DNA from: Fragilariopsis cylindrus CCMP1102
Lineage: Eukaryota > Bacillariophyta > Bacillariophyceae > Bacillariales > Bacillariaceae
DNA length: 64,000 bases
Direction of reading: 5' to 3'
Assembly (NCBI GenBank): GCA_900095095.1
Contig: FMBT01000494.1
Coordinates: 1-64,000, forward strand
Below are positions 56,521 through 64,000 of this stretch, in pieces. Both the position numbers and the translations under genes were made by a program. Below the pieces are notes generated by a model. The model searched no databases. It was not told where the DNA came from and worked only from the letters and a program-made list of their open reading frames with translations. Each line of letters opens with the position of its first letter. The first letter of the stretch is position 1.

Positions 56521-57030
56521 TAAGGCACTGCGCAGGACACAATACACCTACCCAGTCACGAATCACGTTTTTGATGCTCACGGTACAGTAAGAGAAAATT
56601 TGAACTTCTTTCTTCTTTTTTTTGCAAAAAAAAACACGCTAGCTAAAGTAGGTGTTAACGAATCCCGTATAATATCGATCAGGGACTCAATTGCTAACAA
56701 AAGGATCTTCATTCATTCGATGAATGTCGATTCGATTCGATTCTTCGATTTCGATTATTGTTGTTCTGTGGCATGAAGTTTCGATTCCTTCCTTCATTCA
56801 ACGAGCCAAGGATTGTCTAGGGAAACCAATGGCGATGCGGCCTAAGGCCCTCATCATGCAGAACGGGCCATCGCCCTCATCAGATCAATCAATCCCTCAT
56901 CATCACACAAACGCATTCAAGAAGGCAGTCCTGCTAGGACACCGTACATCGAATAAACTCCCCCCCCCCCCCCCCCCCCACCACCACCACCATTCGATCA
57001 GGAAGATTCTAATACAAATTCAAATACAAC
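56521..57030. other. Intergenic spacer with poly-C/CCA tract
   Basis: It contains CGATT repeats near 56725-56755 and a 20-base poly-C at 56960-56979 that runs into CCA triplets. A 122-codon open frame here (56724-57092) is driven by these repeats. I do not support it. Confidence 0.55.
56960..56992. repeat. Poly-C tract followed by CCA triplets
   Basis: Twenty C in a row and then four CCA units. Length is likely to vary between alleles or reads. Confidence 0.9.
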
Positions 57031-57786
57031 ATGTCCGGATCAGATTTAGCACCGTTCGTTGGTGCTGTCCTTACAGACAGGTTAATAGATGAAATTGGTG
57101 TATTACAATCTAGACTAACAGAATCTGAAAATAAAACGATTATCTGTACAGATTACAGGTAAGAATGGTACACCTATTTACTATGAAGAATCATTCAGAA
57201 ATGCTAAACAATATGATGATGATGATGGTGGTGATTACCAGCGTATATTTTTATCCTTCGATGATGGTAATGGCGATAATCCTATTACTGATGGTTTCCC
57301 ATTAAGTTCATTAGATGAAATTGAAATACGATTGGGTGGAGTCCGAATACAACGATTCAATATAGATGATCTAACTATTCATTTCCGATATGATGCTTAT
57401 GATGACGACAATCATCAAATGGAATGTATAACATTAAAACATATTCATCCCCGTCCTAATGGCAACGGCGGTCCAATCACTGGTGTGCGTGGAATATATG
57501 GACCGCTGCCATTGGGATGGCGACAGGGACAGGCAGTTGGTGACAATCCATTTTTAGCTGACTTAGGATGGGGACAGGAACTTGCAGTTGAAATTGAAGG
57601 TTCGTGAACTTTGCAGGTCGTGAAATGTTACTGACAGACTTCTTTAAACTAGTTGCTGATGAAAACAATGGTCTGACACCTCAAACTTTAATGGTAATTT
57701 CTGAATTAATATTTGATAAAAAAGATATAATTGGTATTATGTCTTTAATAAATGAGGAAACACCCCATCATGATGTACGTGTATAA
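57031..57786 (+). pseudogene. Conserved diatom-type acidic protein, frame-broken
   Basis: ATG at 57031 reads MSGSDLAPFVGAVLTDRLID, EIGVLQSRLTESENK (short coiled coil) and then stops. One base later the frame continues LSVQITGKNGTPIYYEESFR, YQRIFLSFDDGNGDNPITDG, LSSLDEIEIRLGGVRIQRFN and GPLPLGWRQGQAVGDNPFLA to a stop at 57605. A third frame then carries FVNFAGREMLLTDFFKLVAD and QTLMVISELIFDKKDIIGIM to 57786. The order (N-terminal coiled coil, VQITG-x-G-PIY, S-L--hEI-hGG) recalls a small family of diatom cytosolic proteins of unknown role. Two indels are needed to make one product of about 250 residues. Broken gene or sequence error. Confidence 0.55.
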
Positions 57787-58356
57787 TATGTGTGTGTGTA
57801 AATAACAAAGAAGTGAATGGGCGGGGATTGGGAGAATGATAATATTGTAACTTTCTTATTTGTAAAAAGAAATTTCGGGGAAGAAAGTTACTGTAATTAT
57901 AATATTAATCATAGAAGAAAAAAATGAGAAAGGAATCGTACCATATTGAATATTAAAGCTCTAAAATAGATCGATTTTAAATTTCACATCATTTTTCTGT
58001 AGATCTGGTGTATTTATTATCGCGAGTGTACTCGTATGTTTCTAAAAAGTGAATTTGTTAACGCGAGTAAGTTAGACTTCCACACCAACACTTATTTATA
58101 TAAACTCACTCTGCAGCAGATTATTACAAAAAGATACTGAAACAGAGCATGCATCATAGAGGAGTCGTAAAGGGTATTTCAAAAAATTCTAACCCGAATC
58201 CTTCATACAAAGTGACGCATTTGTATGTTCTCCCTAAGGAAGTGAGTGAACAACCCTTATCATATTTATAGTAAGCAAGATTAATAGCATCTGTTTCACC
58301 TATTGTTTGTGAAACAAACGTATCAATAACTATTAATTTGTTGCCACGATAAGACA
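57787..58356. other. Intergenic spacer
   Basis: AT-rich. A 73-codon minus-strand open frame (58154-58375) overlaps the FkbM start and is not supported. Confidence 0.55.
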
Positions 58357-59867
58357 ATGGGAAGACGATCATCAACCAAGGGATCAGCGAACAAGGAGAT
58401 TGATTCTTCGATCTCGCACAGGATTGTTCCTACGTAAGTTACCAGAAGTTAGCTGCAGTTGACAGCATATTGTTGCATATTAATATGACGTATGTTGCGC
58501 ATGCGCTACCTGTACTACTGCCGCAGCAGTATACGAGACGATTGACCATGTACTTCCTTGTTCTATCTTTAAATATTAATTTGGACTTCAGTAGCTTATT
58601 GTATACAATACTACTGTAGTACAGCAGAATGCATGCATGTGATTATATCAGAGGATCGAGGAAAGAAGCTGCATGTCACATGGCATACACATGCATGCAT
58701 GCATGCATGCATCTGGTTTTTCAATTACAATGCTTGTTACGTGATGTGATGTGATGTGGTGCGGTGCGGTGCGATTTCCTTAAAAGTGAACTATGGATTC
58801 TTCATTTATTCACATTCATCCTATCTTTACTCCCTTCCTCTATTCTTCTTTTCGTATCTTTTTTCATTCGATTCTTTTCAAATGGCACCAGCTGTTGGCG
58901 TGTGATTATTCCTCTTGGCTTGGCACTTATTTTTATTGTCCATCTTTCCAGGAACATTTATATTGACAGTTCCAACTTGAAGAATCAATACCTACCTAAT
59001 GATGCTTCCGAATCATCATCAAGCGAATTGGGGAGCAGCAAATCATCATCAGAGGAGACAGTCACACTGCTGAAACGATGGAACAAATACATGCGCACCT
59101 ATCGTTATATTGCTGCTTCTCCTCGCTTTGATTATCCTTATTGGATGTATCCCACTAAAGAATGTGGAAGTGGTCCTGGTTTTGAGAACTTTTTCAAACT
59201 ACCCCTCCAGGTTCGGTCCAGGTTAGGCGAAGATAGTTTTATTTATAAAACTTTCTTCCAGGAAAAAAATATTACGAGTGACGATGGAACCTACATTGAG
59301 CTCGGTGCCTACGACGGCAGCACGGAATCCAATACGCACTTTTTTGACAAGTGTCTAGGTTGGAAGGGTTTGTTGATTGAAGGGAATCCCAAAAATTACA
59401 ACAAAGTCATCGCCAACCGACCATTTGCTAATAAAATGAGCTTTGCACCTAGTTGCAGTGCCGAGTATGAGAGAGTGAATCACACCGTGCCGTTTTACCG
59501 GTATCCCATGACCAATGTTGGAATGGCAGACACTGCCAAAACCTACCAAGGGAAACCAACCGTGAATGTACCATGTGGTCCACTACATCCGGTGCTGGAG
59601 GATGTTTTTCAAGAGAAACCCATTTTATTCTTCAGTCTTGACGTGGAGGGAGCGGAGAAAATGGTACTAGATACAATCGATTTTAAAAGGGTTCTCATTT
59701 ATGTGCTGATGATTGAAATCAAAAACAATGACTGTAAAAATGACTCCTGTCTTGTTCGACAGCAGGTTAGGGCTCATATGGAGAAAGAAGGGTACAAACG
59801 ATACGAGGGTTTGGTGGAAGCATCCGATATTTACGTCCATCCAGAGAGTCCGTATCAGATCCCATAA
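58357..59867 (+). CDS. Type II membrane FkbM-type methyltransferase, two exons
   Basis: Joining 58357-58433 to 58892-59867 gives 350 residues. Exon 1 encodes MGRRSSTKGSANKEIDSSIS and HRIVP. The 458-base intron (GTAAGT...GGCACCAG) joins exactly in frame to TCWRVIIPLGLALIFIVHLS, the membrane anchor at about 27-47. The open frame upstream of 58892 is intron. The lumenal part has a Ser-rich stem, then YWMYPTKECGSGPGFENFFK and the methyltransferase core: YIELGAYDGSTESNT (about 159, SAM motif I), WKGLLIEGNPKNYNKV, NVGMADTAKTYQGKPTVNVP, FFSLDVEGAEKMVLDTIDF (about 275) and VLMIEIKNND. FkbM enzymes O-methylate sugars or small molecules. With a Golgi-type anchor, methylation of glycans is a reasonable inference. 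The substrate is unknown. Confidence 0.88.
58691..58712. repeat. GCAT repeat inside the FkbM intron
   Basis: Tandem ATGC units within the 458-base intron, similar to 2613-2634. Confidence 0.85.
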
Positions 59868-60571
59868 TACAATTCGAGAAATCAATACTACACCGATAAC
59901 AATAACAATGAAAATAATAGCAACATTAATAAAACTACTGATACTAATAATTGAGGGAGCATTGCATACATGCCGAGTTTATTCGCTGCCACTACAAACG
60001 AACCAATGAACGAACGGCGTATAGAGACATACACATGGCATTGATGGAGATACGGTTGTTTGTTGCTTCCTACTGTATGTTAGCTAATCAATTCTCATTC
60101 CTCATCTATTTTGATATTGTGCGTACGTAAGCAAATGATAACTAAAATGAAATAAGGCACATATCGGGTGGATAGTAAAGACAGCATAGTAACGATCCAA
60201 CAGAAACGTGCTTATGGCTACGTTTTTCGATCGAGCAATGGTAGAAAGTAGCGTACGATCGTCACTTGGATCGAAAACTTTATACTTGAAGTACTGTATG
60301 TACATACATGGGTACTACTTCATTCAGTATTACTCACTTTAGACCGAGTTAACACTGTCTTCTCTTTGTAGTTGAAACATGCTAAAAAGAATAATGTGCA
60401 AGTTGTGTTATGATATGTCATACTGTAGATGGTAATACCAATAGTATAGAAAAAAAACTAGTTTCAGTATCGATCATGCACGTCAGTTTGAATGAAATTA
60501 TATTACAATTTTTGAAAATTCCCTTCCATTAAATTTTAAATGAACTAATGAATCATTAATAATATACGTAT
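59868..60571. other. Convergent intergenic spacer
   Basis: AT-rich, with GTACTGTATGTACATACATG near 60291-60309. No gene recognised. Confidence 0.55.
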
Positions 60572-62542
60572 TTACAGATTCAATCGTTCCGACGAGGCCA
60601 AATCTAGAGCATCTAAATCAGCAGACATCATCGCCGAAGACATAAACGACTTATCCATGAATGATCTATCGTCTGGCATTTGAGATGTAGGATAATTTAA
60701 ACCTGCCGCTGCTAACCATTGTGTTGACGACGCATTGGACTGCACGTCCATTAACGATCCAATCGACATCGCACTCGAATTACGAGCCCCTATCCGACTA
60801 CCACCACCACCACTTGAATTTTTTAAGGCTGTTTCGGCGGCAAGGAGATCCTCCTCACCTTCCATAATTGATTTCCAATTATCCCCCTCAACAACACAGT
60901 TCATATCCGGGAAGCTATTTGACCGAGTTAAAGAGCCACCGAAACTTTTGATTGATCCACTTAATCCTGATCCACTCATCGCCATCGGATCGTACTGCTG
61001 CTGCTGCTGCTTATTAGTATTATAATTATTGATACTTGTAGTTCCTCTTAAACTGTTTAGTCTTAGACTATTAGTTAGAGAGAAATTTGACTTTAACGAC
61101 ATATTCATCATACTCGAGTCACCAATTCCACTTCCCAACATACCTGAGGAAGGCTCACTGATACCAGAGATTGAACTAACAGTGTTGTCATCATAATTCA
61201 ATATTTTTTGACCTTCCGGATCGTGAAATCCTCGACCAAAGGCAACATCATCTGGATTTACTTCTTTTCTGCTGGATCGACCAGACGGTCTACTACCGTA
61301 TCCATATGGTGGTGCGTATTGCTGATTAGTAGTTGTTGAACCGGTCTGTGACAATGCCTCCATCGCCTTTCTTGAAGCAGACGCGACCTTGTTGGAAACA
61401 GATTGTGCTCCTGCAAACATTTGATTTGGGAAAGAAGATGATGGATGATTCGCTTGAGAGGATGGAACTTGAATAGGAATGTTACGAGTTGCAAATCCTT
61501 GTTGCTGTTGTTGTTGATGCTGTTGTTGTTGATGTTGTTGATGATGTTGATGCTGCTGTTGATTCTGCTGTTGTGAAGGCTGCTGCTGTTGTTGAAGGTG
61601 TTGCTGTTGCGCGGGATGCGACATTGCATAATTAATATTATTGTTGATGTTAATATTGTTGTTTCCCCCTTGAGGCATGAACGGTGGAGGCATGGATATT
61701 TGAGCCTGATAATCTGGATGAGGCTTTTGCTGCATATTATTATTACTATTATTATTATTATTCCCCTCTTGTCCCTGCGGCCAGACTGCTTGTAGATTCT
61801 GTTGTGGTCCAGTAATGGTATTCTCACGACGAGATCCACGAGGCGACAGTGATTTGCTTTTCGTTGTGTCACCTTTCTTCTTATTCATCGGAATCATCGA
61901 ATCGTCGAATGAATCATAAGATCCGGTTGTCCCACCAATCTCCGGTCGAATATCTGGAGCATCCTCCCGAAGTGCTTGACCCGTCTTCTTGATCGCCTTT
62001 GCGTCACCAATATCAAACCATAATTCGGTACCTTTGTCTTCCTTCAAGAATCGTCCCGGTGGGTCCATCGTACGAATATCATTGACGATGCCAGCTGCGA
62101 TATGAGCTTTTTCTAGTTTCTTGGTGGAGGGAGCTAAATATTCTTTCTTCTTCGAGTGAATAGTATCTCTAAATTGCACATTTCCAGCGTGGCTGTTGAT
62201 GCGTCCACCACGACCACACAGAACATCATTCTCATTGGGATCAGCGATGGGTCCAATCCCACGCGGTGGCACATTCAAGACCGGTCGAGGTTGTGCTGTT
62301 GATTTTCTCCCCGATGCTGCGTTGTTGTCCTCCATTGTAGCAGTAGCAGGAGGACTGCTGTTGCTGTTACCGTTGCTGTGATTGTTATTCCAGAGAGATT
62401 CGACGACAACAGCTGCGGCCTGTCGTCTCTGACGTTTACGGTTATACTGTTGATAAGAAATACAGGAATCCAATTGGTTAGTAACATCATCGTAAGGATG
62501 ATCAAACGTGAATTGTTGATCGAATGGATAAGGACGACGCAT
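60572..62542 (-). CDS. DUF6824-type diatom regulator-like protein with polyQ
   Basis: 656 residues, one exon, ATG at 62542 (MRRPYPFDQQFTFDHPYDDV). The conserved domain lies at about 99-205. It begins DPNENDVLCGRGGRINSHAG and continues VQFRDTIHSKKKEYLAPSTK, KLEKAHIAAGIVNDIRTMDP and FLKEDKGTELWFDIGDAKAI, ending KKTGQALREDAPDI. This N-D-V-L-x-G-R-G-G...N-x-x-F/Y...K...V--I...G-RFL...W--h pattern is the DUF6824 domain, greatly expanded in diatoms and of unknown role. The rest is Gln/His/Asn-rich with Ser-rich segments. It includes SIKSFGGSLTRSNSFPDMN, near the C terminus MDVQSNASSTQWLAAAGLN, and the last DLDALDLASSERLNL. Low-complexity activator-like tails suggest a transcription-related role, but that is inference. 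Confidence 0.85.
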   Translation of the reverse strand: MRRPYPFDQQFTFDHPYDDVTNQLDSCISYQQYNRKRQRRQAAAVVVESLWNNNHSNGNSNSSPPATATMEDNNAASGRKSTAQPRPVLNVPPRGIGPIADPNENDVLCGRGGRINSHAGNVQFRDTIHSKKKEYLAPSTKKLEKAHIAAGIVNDIRTMDPPGRFLKEDKGTELWFDIGDAKAIKKTGQALREDAPDIRPEIGGTTGSYDSFDDSMIPMNKKKGDTTKSKSLSPRGSRRENTITGPQQNLQAVWPQGQEGNNNNNSNNNMQQKPHPDYQAQISMPPPFMPQGGNNNININNNINYAMSHPAQQQHLQQQQQPSQQQNQQQHQHHQQHQQQQHQQQQQQGFATRNIPIQVPSSQANHPSSSFPNQMFAGAQSVSNKVASASRKAMEALSQTGSTTTNQQYAPPYGYGSRPSGRSSRKEVNPDDVAFGRGFHDPEGQKILNYDDNTVSSISGISEPSSGMLGSGIGDSSMMNMSLKSNFSLTNSLRLNSLRGTTSINNYNTNKQQQQQYDPMAMSGSGLSGSIKSFGGSLTRSNSFPDMNCVVEGDNWKSIMEGEEDLLAAETALKNSSGGGGSRIGARNSSAMSIGSLMDVQSNASSTQWLAAAGLNYPTSQMPDDRSFMDKSFMSSAMMSADLDALDLASSERLNL

Positions 62543-63716
62543 TTTTCTTTCGTAAACGATATTTTTTGTTGTAAGTGATCGAAAAGTGAAGTGAAGTGAT
62601 AGCTTTGAATGAACAATGAATTGTTTTTTCTTTGAACGCGAATTATTATTTGTGCTTGTAAGTTGTGTTATAATTATTTTTGTGAGACCGGTATGAGAAT
62701 CATTTCGAGAACTGCATCCGATTACCGGTATGCAATGTTGTCTCTCTTTGACACTTTAAGTTAGTACAGGTGTAGACTGCATAAAGAGCTACGTGGAATT
62801 CCAATCTTGCGCTCAACCAATCGTGCATGTTTTATTACACGCCATGTGACTGAAACCCTTCACAAACACAAATCCTGAACTTTAATCATAATTGCAATCA
62901 ACTCGACTCATTCGACTATAACTAAAGGAATGCGGTACCATTTGACGAAAAAAACGAAAATCATGTGCGCTCACGAATGAAAGTCATAAGAACGTCGTGT
63001 ATGTTTTATGCCATTTTACCTACCATTTTGATGCAAGCCTACTCCTACCTCAATATCGGAATTACAAGAGAAAGACAATAGTGTTATTGTCGATGCCTTT
63101 GTCGAATGACTCCGTTGTTTGTGTTTGTGTCGGGCGGAGTGTTTCGAATTACTTGTTGGACGCAATATAATGATGTCAATTGTACTTGTACGTTAAACGG
63201 TATGTGAGTTAGATTCGCTCGCTTCTTTGATACTCCTTGAATTATGTCATGCGTGAAAGGCAAAAAAGAGGAGGAATATGTAGTACAGCTGTAGTAGGTT
63301 AGTACACTAAAAAGCTATTTTGAACGCCACGCAGCCAGCATCCGGGTTTCCTTCTTTTTTTTCAACGCCAATTAGCGCGGTTCAACCAAAAAAAGAAAAT
63401 TCTTTCACACAAAATTTAATCTCACTTCTTTGAGATGACATGTTTTGGAGTTTTGAGGAGACGACCACACAAAATTGAGCGATGGGAGACGCTAGCACGT
63501 ACGTGGGTCCGTAAAAAAGACATATGTCTACTCTCTAGAGTTCAGTGAGTGTGGTACTCGAACGAAAATCTAAAAAAGGAGTTGTTAGTGTATTTTTAAT
63601 GTATGGGAAGGTAATTAATTCTTTTACCTCTCTTTACACTTTAAAACCTATCCTTTACTTCTTCATAAAATCTACTTGACGAGAACAATAATCAAAGTAC
63701 CAAACAAATATTGAAA
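62543..63716. other. Divergent promoter region
   Basis: About 1.2 kb between two divergent genes. I see no gene and no clear element beyond short homopolymers. Confidence 0.55.
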
Positions 63717-64000
63717 ATGACACATTCACATCATTCGAAACACCACCAACAACAACAAAGAAAACGATGGCGACAATCCAAACACGATGGTGATGAATGC
63801 TACTTTCCTTCACACCCTGCAGAGCTGTATCCGACGGTGTCATCTGCTATAGTACCTACAGCAGCAAACAAATGGATGGACCCACCTCCTCCTCATTCCA
63901 TGATGACCAACAGTCCACCACCGCCGCCACTACAACCACAACATTCAAGAGTAGAGTATTGTCCCACTTATCATCAGTATCCATCTTCTTCTCAACCACC
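63717..64000 (+). CDS. 5-prime end of a His/Gln/Pro-rich protein, cut by the window edge
   Basis: An ATG at 63717 opens a frame that stays open to the last base (94 full codons). It reads MTHSHHSKHHQQQQRKRWRQ, SKHDGDECYFPSHPAELYPT, VSSAIVPTAANKWMDPPPPH and then NSPPPPPLQPQHSRVEYCPT. The composition (His, Gln, Pro, basic cluster RKRWR) is typical of N-terminal linkers of diatom nuclear or regulatory proteins. No domain is reached within the window. The start context AAAATGA and the long open frame make it a likely gene. Confidence 0.6.
   Translation, partial: MTHSHHSKHHQQQQRKRWRQSKHDGDECYFPSHPAELYPTVSSAIVPTAANKWMDPPPPHSMMTNSPPPPPLQPQHSRVEYCPTYHQYPSSSQP

Noticed and set aside
58154-58375. 73-codon minus-strand frame
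   Set aside because: Overlaps the first exon of the FkbM gene on the other strand and has no motif.
1-64000. tRNA or rRNA genes
   Set aside because: I looked for T-loop-like GTTCGAATC words; those near 8930 and 45770 have no cloverleaf context, and I saw no rRNA-like sequence.

Overview
The window looks like nuclear DNA of a diatom, probably a raphid pennate. The evidence is AT-rich spacers packed with simple repeats, GT-AG introns of about 80-460 bases, proteins full of Asn, Asp, Ser, Gln and Thr runs, plastid leaders with a Phe after a signal peptide (ASAFAP type), and several families I know mainly from diatoms: a DUF6824-type protein, a FAS1 protein with a Lys-Gly-Ser tail, a P/T/S-repeat surface protein and a diatom GPCR-like family. 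I cannot name the species.

Layout. 1-6.4 kb: a broken leucine-rich-repeat gene, an intact secreted FAS1 gene (2846-4015), and unassigned broken coding remains. 6.4-20 kb: a putatively lipidated low-complexity protein, a plastid ABC1-type atypical kinase, a Cys-rich single-pass membrane protein, a pseudogene, a BTB/POZ protein and a putative plastid methyltransferase-like protein. 21-32 kb: a large Golgi-type glycosyltransferase-like protein with a 43-base exon, a surface protein, a small coiled-coil protein, an MMACHC-like cobalamin-trafficking protein and a two-Myb protein. 32-48 kb: a plastid protein of unknown role, a plastid PDZ protein, a shattered GPCR-like gene, a large P/T-rich surface receptor-like gene, a CCB2/CCB4-like cytochrome b6f assembly gene, a glutaredoxin-fold-like gene and an armadillo-like gene. 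48-52 kb: a RING protein, a 29-cysteine zinc-binding-type protein and a divergent mitochondrial-carrier-like protein. 52.6-56.5 kb: a dead PiggyBac-type DNA transposon with long degenerate terminal inverted repeats. 57-64 kb: a broken acidic-protein gene, an FkbM methyltransferase with a separate first exon, a DUF6824 protein, and the 5-prime end of a Pro/His/Gln-rich gene cut by the window edge.

The genes do not form an operon or an obvious pathway. They are ordinary eukaryotic neighbours on both strands. The recurring themes are plastid-targeted proteins (ABC1K, PDZ, methyltransferase-like, CCB-like), secretory or surface proteins (FAS1, three single-pass membrane proteins, the glycosyltransferase-like and FkbM enzymes) and intracellular regulators (BTB, RING, Myb, DUF6824).

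The most striking general feature is that about eight loci stay recognisable over hundreds of codons but change reading frame at several points, while neighbours of similar size are perfectly open. This is either a mixture of real pseudogenes and live genes, or unpolished indels in the assembly. Sequence alone cannot decide.
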